Shown here: positions 50,373-59,611 of the stretch, piece by piece
How positions within the stretch are numbered: the first letter of the stretch is position 1
How the letters are laid out: each line of letters begins with the position of its first letter
Notes under the pieces: model-generated
Told to the model about the DNA's origin: nothing
What the model saw: only the letters and a program-made list of their open reading frames with translations
The model's database searches: none
Source of the DNA: Haloglomus litoreum
GTDB taxonomy: Archaea > Halobacteriota > Halobacteria > Halobacteriales > Haloarculaceae
Direction: 5' to 3'
DNA length: 64,000 nucleotides
Assembly (NCBI RefSeq): GCF_029338515.1
Contig: NZ_CP119988.1
Coordinates: forward strand, 2,170,001-2,234,000
Translations under genes and position numbers: made by a program

Positions 50373-50837
50373 CTATCCATATCTCCGTGTCAACTCACGT
50401 TGGAACTCATCGTTCAGTTCCGTCGTTTTCTGTGCGAGTGTCGTCTCGAATTCCTGAAGATGCTCTTCAAATTCCGTTTCTAATTTCCAGATTTGCTTCT
50501 GAATACGGGCGAGGTCTGTCAACTGTAACTCGTCCGCAATGACCTGGCCTTTTGCGGTGACCGGATGGCACTTCTGCCCCTGACTATTATAATCCGGATC
50601 GTCCGACACCAATCCGAGTTCTTTGGCGTCTTCCAAGCGGTTTCGAATCGTTGCTGAACTGATTTTCAGGTCGTCCCGTAGCACCACGAATCGCTTCGGT
50701 TCGGCCTGCAGCTCGGCTAATAGCATCACTCCACCTTTCTTCGAAAGGAACTCTCCAATCCGTTCTATCTCACTTTCGTCGAACTCATCGGGGGATGGTG
50801 CACCCGCCTCTCCCCCTGCATCATTGCGATCAGCCAC
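50373..50837 (-). CDS. Winged-helix regulator with C-terminal coiled coil
   Basis: A 154-residue protein. Residues 25-100 form a winged helix (IERIGEFLSKKGGVMLLAEL, LKISSATIRNRLEDAKELGL, then the wing GQKCHPVTAKGQ). A long heptad-like C-terminus (IQKQIWKLETEFEEHLQEFE) probably makes a dimer coiled coil. It starts at GTG 50837 with a Shine-Dalgarno-like GAGGTGA 5 bases before it, unusual in this window. It lies upstream of the ABC exporter on the same strand and is the likely regulator of it. Confidence 0.72.
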   Translation of the reverse strand: MADRNDAGGEAGAPSPDEFDESEIERIGEFLSKKGGVMLLAELQAEPKRFVVLRDDLKISSATIRNRLEDAKELGLVSDDPDYNSQGQKCHPVTAKGQVIADELQLTDLARIQKQIWKLETEFEEHLQEFETTLAQKTTELNDEFQRELTRRYG

Positions 50838-51143
50838 TATTCACCTCGTTTGTACCAGTGCTACCATGAATCATATGGTTCGACATAAACTAATGGTTTA
50901 GGTTGAACTCGAAGAGCGACCAGAACCAGAGTTTCGGAAAACATCCAGAATTTCGCTTACGGCATTCTAAACCCTTCAAAACCGTCGAGTTCGTAGTATG
51001 TGGTGGAACGATTCGGAAGCAACACCCCATTGAATATGGTTCGAACTGAGCTACTTCGGCCTGTCTCATATCAGCCCATGTCTCGGACAGTTCGAAGCAC
51101 GCCACAGACTGCTGACAAGGTGGGTCACCAGGAGTAACCGCTC
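50838..51143. other. 306-bp AT-richer stretch between regulator and IS4-type transposase
   Basis: It contains ACCATGAATCATATGGT at 50863-50879, with ATGA-A-TCAT palindrome inside and ACCAT/ATGGT outer arms, about 30 bases upstream of the regulator's start: a possible autoregulatory operator. TATA-like AGTTTATG lies near 50884-50892. The rest should include the left end of the IS4-type element, but I could not find its terminal repeat by eye. Confidence 0.5.
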
Positions 51144-52880
51144 GTGGTACGTGACGATCCCGCAGTCGCTGAGTCCATCGTTGTGCACGCAGAGTCGCTC
51201 TGCCAGCACGAGGACCACCTGTGGGACGTTATTAAACAACTTTCAATACCCGTTGCCTCCCTGACTGACGAGCGTGACCAGACCAAGGCAGATTTCAAAA
51301 CCGAAGAGATGGTCAAAGCACATCTCTTCATGCGGATTCGAGGGTTTTCCCAAAACGAGTTCGCTGAGCAACTCAGTACCCGCTCGAATCTGATCAAGAG
51401 TGTCGAATTTGACGTGAAGAGCCTCGATGCAGCCCCATCACAGCAGGACCTCTCGTATGCCTGGTGCAATTTCAGCGACGACACTCAGAAGATCATCGAG
51501 GCCGCTGCAGAAGGCATCGGGCAAGTTGCTGTCGAGCACGACGTTATTTCCGAGGCGCTTGTCCCGGTTCTTCCTGACGAGGAGGCGGATGAAGATGACA
51601 TACAGACCGATAAAGAATACCAGAAGCAGAAGGCGACGAAGCTGATCAGGCTCGCTCGCAAGCACGTGCTCCCGGAGTTCGAGACCGGGCGAGCGGCCCA
51701 CCGGACCTACTCAGATGAAGCGATACTGGATATGTTCGCGCGTATCTGCGCGAACAAGGGCAGCGCTCATTCTGAGGGCGAGTACGGCTGGCTCACCGAC
51801 GATGACCTGACCTGCGATGACGAAACGTTTCTCCGTGCGATCAGGCTGATTGCCACGCCTGAAGACGACGACGCACAGCCCACACTGTCGGACTATGCTG
51901 AGGCGGATGCGATGCCGAAAATCGACCGTATCCGGGATGCTCTCATGGAGTCGTTCGACGCGGCGACGGAGAACGTCATCAATTCGATTCGCGGGGATGA
52001 CCCGTTCGAGGACCGGAAAACCATCGCGGCTATTGATATCACGCACGAGCAGTACCACGTCTGGCCGTGGGAAGACAAGGACGCCGGAATTTCGAAACCC
52101 GGGTTCCCGCGCATGGTCAGTGGCTACAAGAAGGATGACGAATATTTGCGCGGCTACAAGTACGCCACGATCACGTTAGTTGGCGACAACGCCCCGATAA
52201 TCCTCGGTGTTGAGCCTGTCAAGGAGAACTCGAAGTGGGAGCCGGACGGGTCGCCGTCGTACTCGAAAGGCGATATTGTTGCGCGACTTCTGGATAAAGC
52301 AGAGCGGTTCGTTGATCTCGATGAAGTGCTGTTGGACCGCGGCTTCTACAGCAACGCTGTCTATGCTGAAATCGATGATCGTGACCTGCTTTACACGTCG
52401 CCTGTCCCGAAATACGAAGACGACTACACAGCGATCAAGAACATCGAGGCCCACGATGACGCGGATGCAGCTGTGAAGCACGATGTGCCGTTCGGCCAGG
52501 ACGGCGAAGTCCACCACACTGCGGAGTTTCTGTACACGCCGACCACAAGTGACGATGCGGACGGGAACTACGCTGTGTTCGTGACGAATCGAGACCGTGT
52601 CGAACCGGAACAGATCGACAAGGTCTGCAACACGTATGATCGTCGGTGGGACATCGAGAGCCAGTTCAAGTCTGTGAAAAGTTTCCTGCCGAAAACGTCG
52701 TCGAAGGACTACCGGATTCGCCTCTGCAAGTTCGTGCTCGCTTCGCTCATCTATAACCTGTGGCGGCTGACCGACTACCTGCTCAAGGTGGCGATGGACG
52801 AGGATATTCGGTTGCCGCCGGTGATTACGGCCAAGACGTTCGTGCGAGCGCTCGGTGAGTTCCTGCGAGACATCGGATAA
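51144..52880 (+). CDS. IS4-type transposase
   Basis: A 578-residue DDE transposase. The catalytic core has Asp in AAIDITHEQYHVW, Asp in VLLDRGFYSNAVY and the IS4 signature Y-(2)-R-(3)-E-(6)-K in NTYDRRWDIESQFKSVKSFL, matched exactly. The N-terminal 250 residues hold DNA-binding helices; an acidic insertion (EEADEDDIQTD) lies near 150. Intact and without frameshift, starting at GTG 51144. It is longer than most IS4 transposases (about 450), as seen in haloarchaeal subgroups. I could not delimit the element: no matching inverted repeats were found in 50,890-51,143 against 52,881-53,100. Confidence 0.88.
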   Translation: MVRDDPAVAESIVVHAESLCQHEDHLWDVIKQLSIPVASLTDERDQTKADFKTEEMVKAHLFMRIRGFSQNEFAEQLSTRSNLIKSVEFDVKSLDAAPSQQDLSYAWCNFSDDTQKIIEAAAEGIGQVAVEHDVISEALVPVLPDEEADEDDIQTDKEYQKQKATKLIRLARKHVLPEFETGRAAHRTYSDEAILDMFARICANKGSAHSEGEYGWLTDDDLTCDDETFLRAIRLIATPEDDDAQPTLSDYAEADAMPKIDRIRDALMESFDAATENVINSIRGDDPFEDRKTIAAIDITHEQYHVWPWEDKDAGISKPGFPRMVSGYKKDDEYLRGYKYATITLVGDNAPIILGVEPVKENSKWEPDGSPSYSKGDIVARLLDKAERFVDLDEVLLDRGFYSNAVYAEIDDRDLLYTSPVPKYEDDYTAIKNIEAHDDADAAVKHDVPFGQDGEVHHTAEFLYTPTTSDDADGNYAVFVTNRDRVEPEQIDKVCNTYDRRWDIESQFKSVKSFLPKTSSKDYRIRLCKFVLASLIYNLWRLTDYLLKVAMDEDIRLPPVITAKTFVRALGEFLRDIG

Positions 52881-53141
52881 GACAGCTTTCTGCGTTCCGA
52901 GCCCGAAAATCGTGAGCGGCAGCGCTGTCCAGTCCGGCGGATTTTCTTCATTTAATTACCGGATAGTTGAGGATTAGGATTTGTTTCGCTTAGTCGTCCT
53001 TGTTTCAGGGCGAGATTGGGTGATGAAAATCCAGCTATTGCGAGACTCGTTTGTAGCCTTTTAACCGTTCGAAAAATGTGGCGGGAGAGGGCGGTCGGTT
53101 GGACGGCTCTCGCCCAGTGACTCGACCGCCATCGGGGGGCT

Positions 53142-54821
53142 CTAGCTGCCGTCGGTCTGTTCGGTCCCTGGTGTCCGGTTCGGCGTTGCTGTCTGCGGCG
53201 GCGTCTCGGCCCCGACCTCGGTCGGGTCGCCGGTGATGGTCAGGGTCACGACGGCCCGGGAGAGCGCACCCAGATCGCGCGAGCCGACGATCTGTGCCTG
53301 CAGGACTACCATGTACGACTCGTCCTCCGGCAGGGCCGCGATGTTGACGAGAGCCGTGCCGGTGTCGCCGCAGTCGGTGAGCCGCTGTGACTGTCCGGTG
53401 AGCGTCCCCGATTCGAACGGCTGGCGCCCACCGACCTGACACGCCGGGAACTCGAGCTGGTCCAGGACCGCGTCGGTGTCGGTCCCGAACTGGTCGGACA
53501 CGATGAACAGCACGCCTGGCGTGGTCCACGTTCCGAGGAAGTCCTCGACGCTCGGTGCAGCGATCAGGCTCGGGCCCAGCGACGACGGCGCCCCGTCGAC
53601 GTCGGCCCACGCGGTCGGAACCTCGGTCCGGATCGTGCCCGTGTCGTCGGTTATCGCGCCGAACTGCTCGTACTCGCCCCGCGGCTCGCCGCCGGTCCCG
53701 TCCCCGCCTCCGCCCTGAACCACCTGGAGCGGCCTCCCGTTGATCTCGCCCTCCAGCAGGAGGCCGCCCTGCTGCCCGCCGGGGAGGGCCCGCGAGACCT
53801 GGACCGGGTAGACGGCGTCGGCACCCTGCGTCCGCAGCACGTCGCAGTAGAACTCCTTCGTCGGGAGTGGTGTCTCGTCGCGGACGGCCCGACTGCCGCG
53901 GATCCGGACGATCCGGTCGCCGGGCCTGAGGCCGGCGTTCCAGGCGGGTGTCCCGGGGTCCACCGTGATGAGGTGGAGACCGCGGGTGATGCCGTCGGGG
54001 GTCATCGGCGCCCCGGTCTCCACCGCGAGGGTACTCATCCCCAGGTAGTCCACGTTCTCACCCGCCTGGAGCTGCCCGGTGACCGACCGGGCGATGTCTC
54101 GGGCGATGGCGTAGTACTGCGAGAACTGCGAGCCCGCGTAGTTGATGCCGACGAGGTTGCCGTTGTCGTCCACCAGCGGCCCGCCCGAGCTCCCCGGGGC
54201 GATGGTGGCGGTGTGTTCGAGGATGGAATCGACCGACGCCCATTCGGTCTCGCCCTGGCCGACCCGTGAGACCGTGCCGCGCGTGGAGGCGACCCGGGTC
54301 CCGTTGACCGGGAACCCGTGGGCCGTCACGTTCAGGCCCGAGAAGATCTGCCCCCCTCGCCAGCTCAGCGACGGGAATCCGTCCCCCAGGATGCGGATGA
54401 CCGCGAGGTCGGCACAGTCCGAGAGCCCCACGATCTGGGCATTGTACGACTGCTGCCTGTCCTCGCCGACGAAGACGCGGAGCGTGTCCGCCCCGGAGAC
54501 GACGTGGGCGTTCGAGAGCGCGATCCCGGACTCCTCCACGATGGCCCCCGACCCGGTTATCGTGCCCTCGGCCTCGATCCCGGGGAAGCTGTAGTCGCCG
54601 AACGCCTCGATGTAGATCGTCGCGTCGCGCGCCCGGAGCCAGCCGGGGCGCTGGTCCTGGCCGTCGTCCTGGGCAGTGGCCGACCCCAGGACACCCGCCG
54701 CGCCGGCCGTCACGAGCCCGCCGATGAAGGCCCGTCGAGGGAGGTGGTTGTCTGTCGATCCGGTCCCGTCCCGGTGGTCGGTCGCCCCGGGGTCCCGGTC
54801 CGCTGAGGGTTCTGGTTGCAT
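53142..54821 (-). CDS. Tat-exported HtrA-like trypsin-fold protease with PDZ domain
   Basis: A 559-residue exported serine protease. NHLPRRAFIGGLVTAGAAG is a twin-arginine signal (about residues 25-50). The chymotrypsin fold follows with His106 in SNAHVV, Asp138 in CADLAV and Ser212 in PGSSGGPL. A PDZ domain starts near residue 270 (LHLITVDPGTPAWNAGLRPG, DRIVRIRGSRAV). Residues 390-540 form a C-terminal domain with paired cysteines (FPACQVGG, TDCGDTG) that I do not recognise; the tail is Thr/Pro-rich. ATG 54821 follows a TATA-like ATAGATAAC by about 33 bases. It degrades or checks misfolded surface proteins. Confidence 0.85.
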   Translation of the reverse strand: MQPEPSADRDPGATDHRDGTGSTDNHLPRRAFIGGLVTAGAAGVLGSATAQDDGQDQRPGWLRARDATIYIEAFGDYSFPGIEAEGTITGSGAIVEESGIALSNAHVVSGADTLRVFVGEDRQQSYNAQIVGLSDCADLAVIRILGDGFPSLSWRGGQIFSGLNVTAHGFPVNGTRVASTRGTVSRVGQGETEWASVDSILEHTATIAPGSSGGPLVDDNGNLVGINYAGSQFSQYYAIARDIARSVTGQLQAGENVDYLGMSTLAVETGAPMTPDGITRGLHLITVDPGTPAWNAGLRPGDRIVRIRGSRAVRDETPLPTKEFYCDVLRTQGADAVYPVQVSRALPGGQQGGLLLEGEINGRPLQVVQGGGGDGTGGEPRGEYEQFGAITDDTGTIRTEVPTAWADVDGAPSSLGPSLIAAPSVEDFLGTWTTPGVLFIVSDQFGTDTDAVLDQLEFPACQVGGRQPFESGTLTGQSQRLTDCGDTGTALVNIAALPEDESYMVVLQAQIVGSRDLGALSRAVVTLTITGDPTEVGAETPPQTATPNRTPGTEQTDGS

Positions 54822-55031
54822 ACCGACGAACACCCCCGTTCCCAGCGAGTTATCTATTTGTGGCTTACTGAGATAAATATGCAATTACTTGCGGATTTCA
54901 CCGCAAATGGAGAGCTTACTAGGAATGAATCGGCAATAATTGTAGTGGTATGGGGAGCTGATGGTCTCCGCTGGTGGCCATTCAGTGGGGGGTGCGCAGT
55001 TCGGGACTCGTGTGCGTCCCGGGGCGCGTGG

Positions 55032-56387
55032 TCACTCCCCCGACAGGTGCCCTGGGTTCCACTGGCCGTCGAACGGCTCGTGGCGGAACGGCTTCGCGTC
55101 CTCGCCAGCGTACGTCCCCACGAGCTGCCCGTCGCCCTCCAGGTACCACTTGTAGGTCGTCAGGCCCTCCAGTCCGACGGGGCCGCGGGCGTGGGTCTTG
55201 CCGGTGCTGATGCCGACCTCGGCGCCGAGGCCGTAGCGGAAGCCGTCGGCGAAGCGGGTGGAGGCGTTGTGGAAGACGCTCGAGGAGTCGACCCCGCGCA
55301 TGAACCGGCCGGCGCGGTCGGCATCCTCGGTCAGGATGGACTCGGTGTGCTTCGAGCCGTACTCGGTGACGTGCCCGACGGCGGCGGTCAGGGAGTCGAC
55401 CACCCTGATGTCGAGTTCGAGGTCGCCGTACTCCTGGCGCCAGCTGTCCTCGGTCGCCTCCCCGACATCGACGTGCTCGCGCGTGCGCTCGCAGCCGCGG
55501 AGGGTCACGTCGTGGTCGCGGTAGGTCGCGACCATCCCGGGCAGGAAGTCCGCCGCCACGTCCTGGTGGACCAGCAGCGTCTCGACGGCGTTGCAGACCG
55601 CGGGGTACTGGACCTTCGCGTCGAGCGCGACCTCCTCGGCCATACCGAGGTCGGCCTCGCTGTCGACGAAGACGTGACAGACGCCCTCCGTGTGTCCGAG
55701 GACGGGGATGGACGTGTTGTCCTGGATGTACTGGACGAACGCCGAGGACCCGCGGGGCATCAGCAGGTCGACGGACTCGTCCATCCCGAGCACCTCGTCG
55801 ACGTCCTCGCGGGCCTCGATGTTGGCGGCCCAGCCGTCGGGCACGTCGGCGGTGGCCTCGACGATGAGTTCGTGGAGGACGCGGTTGGAGTGGAGCGCCT
55901 CGCTCCCGCCCTTCAGGATGACCGCGTTGCCCGATTTCAGGCCGAGCGATGCGATCTGGACCAGCGCGTCCGGGCGCGACTCGAAGACGGCCGCGACCAC
56001 GCCGATGGGGACGCTCACCTTGTAGAGGTCGAGGTCGTCGTCGAGGTGACGGGCGCTGAGCGTGCGACCGAGGGGGTCGTCCTGCGCGGCGACGCTGCGC
56101 ACCATCTCGATGATGCTGTCGAGCTTCCCGTCCGAGAGCTTCAGCCGGTCGACCAGGGCCTGCGTGTACTCGCCCTGTTCGAGGAGCTCCTCGGCCTCGG
56201 CCACGTCGCGCTCGTTGGCCTCCAGCACGCGGTCGCGGTTGGCGTCGATGGCGTCTGCGATGTCGTGGAGTGCCTCGCTGCGGGCCTCGTCCGACAGCGT
56301 GGCCAGTTCGAGCGCCGCGCGCTCGGCCCGTGCGACCTTCTCGGCGGTGGTCGGGTCGGTCGTCCCGGCGGTGGTGTTCTCAGTCAT
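55032..56387 (-). CDS. proA: Gamma-glutamyl phosphate reductase
   Basis: A 451-residue NADPH-dependent aldehyde-dehydrogenase-fold enzyme that reduces glutamyl-5-phosphate to glutamate semialdehyde in proline synthesis. Seen: [40 protein letters not shown], the active Cys in [14 protein letters not shown], and [20 protein letters not shown] with [19 protein letters not shown] near the end. The start overlaps the proB stop by 8 bases; it is the last gene of proC-proB-proA. Confidence 0.95.
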   Translation of the reverse strand: MTENTTAGTTDPTTAEKVARAERAALELATLSDEARSEALHDIADAIDANRDRVLEANERDVAEAEELLEQGEYTQALVDRLKLSDGKLDSIIEMVRSVAAQDDPLGRTLSARHLDDDLDLYKVSVPIGVVAAVFESRPDALVQIASLGLKSGNAVILKGGSEALHSNRVLHELIVEATADVPDGWAANIEAREDVDEVLGMDESVDLLMPRGSSAFVQYIQDNTSIPVLGHTEGVCHVFVDSEADLGMAEEVALDAKVQYPAVCNAVETLLVHQDVAADFLPGMVATYRDHDVTLRGCERTREHVDVGEATEDSWRQEYGDLELDIRVVDSLTAAVGHVTEYGSKHTESILTEDADRAGRFMRGVDSSSVFHNASTRFADGFRYGLGAEVGISTGKTHARGPVGLEGLTTYKWYLEGDGQLVGTYAGEDAKPFRHEPFDGQWNPGHLSGE

Positions 56388-57252
56388 CGGTGACCCCGTT
56401 CACGGGGACGAATATCGTCCCGACGGGTTTGGCGTTAGCGATTCTGGCGAGGACGTCGGGCTCGGCGGAGCCGGCGATGATGGCCGGGATGCCGTGCTCG
56501 CTCACGTCGCGGGCCCCCTCGACCTTGGTGCGGATGCCGCCGAACTCAGCGTCCGTCGTCCCGTCGATGAGGTCCTCGACGGCGGCGTAGTTGCGGCCGA
56601 CGGCCTCGATGCGCTCGGCCCCGGGGTCGTGCTTGGGGTTCCCGGTGTAGACCCCGTCCACGTCCGTCAGGGTGACCAGCAGGTCGGCGTCGACGCCGAT
56701 GGCGATGGAGGCCGAGATCATGTCGTTGTCGCCGATCTGCAGCTCCTCGGTCGCGACGGCGTCGTTCTCGTTGATGATGGGGACGACGCCCCAGGAGAGC
56801 AGCGTCTCGATGGTGTTGTGGAAGTTGGTGAACCGCTCGGGGTTCTCGAGGTCGTGCTCGGTGAGGAGGATCTGGGCGATCTTCCGGTCGTGGCGCGCGA
56901 AGCTCGCGGTGTAGCGGTGCATCAGGTGGCTCTGCCCGACCGTCGACAGCGCCTGTGCCTCCTCGACCGTCCGGTCGGTGTGGTCCAGACCGACCCGGCC
57001 GATGCCGGCACCGACGGCGCCCGAGGAGACCAGGATGACCTCCTTGCCGCGTGCGAGGAGGTCCTCGATGTCGTCGACGAGCTTGTCGAGCTTCGTGTTG
57101 TCGAGGTTCGACGCCTCGTCGGTCAGCGAGTTCGTCCCGGCCTTCACGAGCACGCGGTCGGCGTCGGCCGCCAGCCGTCGGGTCCGGTCGATCTCGTCCG
57201 CGGTCACATCACCGTCGGTCTCGTACTCCCCCGTATGCTCCCCCTCACTCAT
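56380..57252 (-). CDS. proB: Glutamate 5-kinase
   Basis: A 290-residue amino-acid-kinase-fold enzyme: [13 protein letters not shown] binds [20 protein letters not shown] and [20 protein letters not shown] the substrate, and [20 protein letters not shown] with [16 protein letters not shown] are kinase signatures. It lacks the C-terminal PUA domain of bacterial ProB, as usual in short archaeal forms. ATG 57252 follows proC with an 8-base overlap. Feedback control by proline cannot be judged. Confidence 0.94.
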   Translation of the reverse strand: MSEGEHTGEYETDGDVTADEIDRTRRLAADADRVLVKAGTNSLTDEASNLDNTKLDKLVDDIEDLLARGKEVILVSSGAVGAGIGRVGLDHTDRTVEEAQALSTVGQSHLMHRYTASFARHDRKIAQILLTEHDLENPERFTNFHNTIETLLSWGVVPIINENDAVATEELQIGDNDMISASIAIGVDADLLVTLTDVDGVYTGNPKHDPGAERIEAVGRNYAAVEDLIDGTTDAEFGGIRTKVEGARDVSEHGIPAIIAGSAEPDVLARIANAKPVGTIFVPVNGVTDD

Positions 57253-58027
57253 CGCCGACCTCCGCGGAGAGTTCCCGGGAGCGCCGGGCCGCCGCCGCGA
57301 CCGCCGCGACGACCTCGTCGTAGACGTCGCTGTCCCGGAGGACACCCATCCCCTCGATGGTGGTCCCGTTCGGCGAGCAGACGGCGTCGATGAGTTCCTC
57401 GATGCTCCGGTCCGAGCGCAGGACGGTCTCTGCGGCACCCTTGAACGTCTGGGCGGCCAGCGTCTCCGCCGCCTCCTCGTCCATCCCCTCCTCGACAGCC
57501 GCGTCACGCATCGCACCGATGAGGTAGAAGACGAAGGCCGGGCTGGACCCGTTCAGCGCCGTGGCGGTGTCCATCAGCGACTCGTCGATGACGGCGTAGT
57601 CCCCGAGGTCGTGCAGCAGTTCGAAGACGACCGGGGGGACCTCGCCGTCCGCGCCGGCGACCGCGGCGGCCATCGTGCCCGTCTCGGCGGCCAGGTTCGG
57701 CATCAGCCGGACCACCTTCGCGTCCGTGCGTGCCGCGACGTACTCGGTGGAGACGCCGGCGGCGATGCTGACCAGCGTCTGGTCGGGCGAGAGGTCGAGG
57801 TCCTCGAGGACCGCGCCCACGATGTCCGGCTTGACGACCACGAAGACGACCTCGGAGTCGGTCGCCTCCGACGGTTCCGTGGTCGTGCGCACGCAGTGCT
57901 GTTCGACGGCCGCGAGCGCGTCCGGGTCCAGGTCCGCCGCGACGATCTCGTACCCGCCGGCCCGTGACAGGCCCTTGATCAGGGCGCTACCCATGTTCCC
58001 ACAGCCGATGACGCTGACGGTGACCAT
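57245..58027 (-). CDS. proC: Pyrroline-5-carboxylate reductase
   Basis: A 260-residue NAD(P)H-dependent reductase that makes proline from pyrroline-5-carboxylate. [17 protein letters not shown] is the Rossmann motif, [18 protein letters not shown] and [17 protein letters not shown] follow, and [20 protein letters not shown] with [15 protein letters not shown] form the C-terminal signature. First gene of the operon; ATG 58027 gives MVTVSVIG. proC first and proA last is the transcription order, with 8-base overlaps at both junctions. Confidence 0.95.
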   Translation of the reverse strand: MVTVSVIGCGNMGSALIKGLSRAGGYEIVAADLDPDALAAVEQHCVRTTTEPSEATDSEVVFVVVKPDIVGAVLEDLDLSPDQTLVSIAAGVSTEYVAARTDAKVVRLMPNLAAETGTMAAAVAGADGEVPPVVFELLHDLGDYAVIDESLMDTATALNGSSPAFVFYLIGAMRDAAVEEGMDEEAAETLAAQTFKGAAETVLRSDRSIEELIDAVCSPNGTTIEGMGVLRDSDVYDEVVAAVAAAARRSRELSAEVGDE

Positions 58028-58151
58028 TGTTACCCGCTGAATACGTGGACACCGGTATACGGGCTTTGGTTTCCGCGTGCGCGCGGCGCGGCCCTCTCTC
58101 TTCCCGTCACGCCCCGGACAGCCGCTGGCCGCTCTCGCGGACGACGGCCGC

Positions 58152-58913
58152 TCACCCGGCCGAGAGGGTCTCCCGGGCCGCCCCGACCGCCTCGGCGACC
58201 CCGTCGAGCAGCATCGCCGTGTCCACCCCGGCGATGAGGAAGTCGAAGCCGAGCGATCCCAGCGCGCGGACCTCCTCCGGGCGCGAGCCGAGCGTCCCGA
58301 CCGGCGTGTCGGCGGCCTCTCCCGCCTCCAGCACCGTCGCGATGGCATCGACGAGGTCCGGGTGGCTCCACTGGCCGAAGACGCCGAGGTTCGCCGAGAG
58401 GTCCGCCGGCCCGACGAACAGCGCGTCCACGCCGTCGACCGCGGCGATGTCGGCCGCGTTCTCGACGCCCGCGGCGGTCTCGACCTGCAGCACCGTCAGC
58501 ACGTCCCCGTTGGCGGACTCGACGTAGGACTCGAAGTTCCGGCCGTAGTCCGAGGCCCGCGCGGTGGCGATGCCCCGGACGCCATCCGGCGGGTATCGAC
58601 ACGCCTCGACCGCCGCCTCGGCCTCGGCGGCGCCCTCGACCATCGGCACCATCACGCCGGCGACGCCCGTGTCGAGCAGGCGCTTGATGCGGACGGGGTC
58701 GTTCCACGCCACCCGGGCCAGCGGGAGTGCCTCGCCGGGTGCGGCGTCGACCGCCCGGGCACAGTCGGCTACCGTCTCCAGCGAGTTCGGCGTGTGCTCG
58801 GTGTCGAGGACGACGAAGTCGGCGTCGGGAGCAAGCAGTTCGGGGACCGCGGGGTCGGCCAGCGAGGCCCACGTCCCCACGACCGGCTCCCCCTCACGGA
58901 GTGCGTCACGCAT
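58152..58913 (-). CDS. HpcH/HpaI-type class II aldolase
   Basis: A 253-residue metal-dependent aldolase/citrate-lyase-fold enzyme. VVGTWASLADPAVPELLAPD opens the barrel, VVLDTEHTPNS gives Asp/Glu, GVAGVMVPMVEGAAEAEA and YPPDGVRGIA are the family loop, and the metal ligands are Glu in LQVETAAGVENA and Asp in VGPADLSANLG. It cleaves or forms a 2-keto acid such as 2-dehydro-3-deoxyglucarate or 4-hydroxy-2-oxopimelate. ATG 58913 is chosen; a CCTTTTTG lies 26-33 bases upstream. Confidence 0.87.
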   Translation of the reverse strand: MRDALREGEPVVGTWASLADPAVPELLAPDADFVVLDTEHTPNSLETVADCARAVDAAPGEALPLARVAWNDPVRIKRLLDTGVAGVMVPMVEGAAEAEAAVEACRYPPDGVRGIATARASDYGRNFESYVESANGDVLTVLQVETAAGVENAADIAAVDGVDALFVGPADLSANLGVFGQWSHPDLVDAIATVLEAGEAADTPVGTLGSRPEEVRALGSLGFDFLIAGVDTAMLLDGVAEAVGAARETLSAG

Positions 58914-58994
58914 GGCTGGGCGGTCGCCGGGTCCGGACAAAAAGGGTCGGGCAGGCGGGTGGTGCCCGGCGGTGGCGCCGGAGCGTCACGCTCG

Positions 58995-59081
58995 GTCCTC
59001 GCGGCGGGACCGCTGCGGTTCAGTCTCGGCGGTTCCACCGCCTCGAATCAGTCCTCGCGGCGGGACCGCTGCGGTTCAGTC
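58995..59081. repeat. 31-bp direct repeat downstream of the YlbF gene
   Basis: Identical 31-base copies at 58995-59025 and 59051-59081 (start GTCCTCGCGGCGGGACCGCT), 56 bases apart. The right copy overlaps the last codons of the YlbF-family gene (stop complement at 59076). A third, diverged start GTCCTCGCAGCAGCC follows at 59079. It looks like duplication of a gene's 3' end into the intergenic space. Confidence 0.88.
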
Positions 59082-59483
59082 CTCGCAGCAGCCGCCGGCC
59101 TTGCCGCCGAAGTCGACCGTGAGGGGCTCGGAGATGGTCTCGTTCAGCTCCTGCAGCGAGAGTTCGAGCCGGTTCTGCGCGGCCTGGAACTCGGCCATCT
59201 CGGGGATGTCGTTGAGTTCCTGCTGGGCCTCCTGCAGTTCCCGGAGGTCCTCGTTGGTGGCGTCGCCGGTCTGGCGCGCGAGCATGAACTCCTCGCGGAG
59301 CTGCTCGAACTCGCGGACCTGCTCCTGGATCTCCTCGTCGCTCTCGACGGCCTCCTTCGCGTCCATGAACTCCTGGTAGGCCGGAAGCTCCGTGATGACC
59401 TCGCCGAGTTCGGACGCCAGTTCCGTCGCCCGGGCGGCGGGGTGTTCGGTCTCGGACTCGCCCTCGCTCGATTCGACGCTCAT
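59076..59483 (-). CDS. YlbF-family protein with C-terminal CC motif
   Basis: A 135-residue helical protein of the YlbF/YmcA family: ATELASELGEVITELPAYQE, FMDAKEAVESDEEIQEQVRE and NDIPEMAEFQAAQNRLELSL, with a Gly-rich end KAGGCCED carrying two adjacent cysteines. In Bacillus, YlbF/YmcA/YaaT form an Fe-S complex that tunes RNase Y; cysteine tails bind the clusters there. The archaeal role is unknown. ATG 59483 starts MSVESSEGE. Its 3' end overlaps the 31-bp repeat. Confidence 0.8.
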   Translation of the reverse strand: MSVESSEGESETEHPAARATELASELGEVITELPAYQEFMDAKEAVESDEEIQEQVREFEQLREEFMLARQTGDATNEDLRELQEAQQELNDIPEMAEFQAAQNRLELSLQELNETISEPLTVDFGGKAGGCCED

Positions 59484-59611
59484 TGGTCGCGCTTGGTACC
59501 CGCCCCGTTTAGGTCTGCCGAACGGCTGTTCGACGGACCCTCCCGGGCGCGCGCTGCGACCCTGCTCGCCAATCACGGACGTTATCCCGTTCCGGACGGT
59601 ACGTCGGCCCA

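Noticed and set aside
50890-53100. Terminal inverted repeats of the IS4-type element
   Set aside because: I compared both flanks by eye in both orientations and found no matching ends longer than a few bases, so I do not draw element borders.
59508-59523. Iron-box-like TTTAGG-TCTG-CCGAAC before the YlbF gene
   Set aside because: The right arm matches only four of six bases, and the left arm is at the TATA position for the start at 59483, so it is more simply the core promoter.
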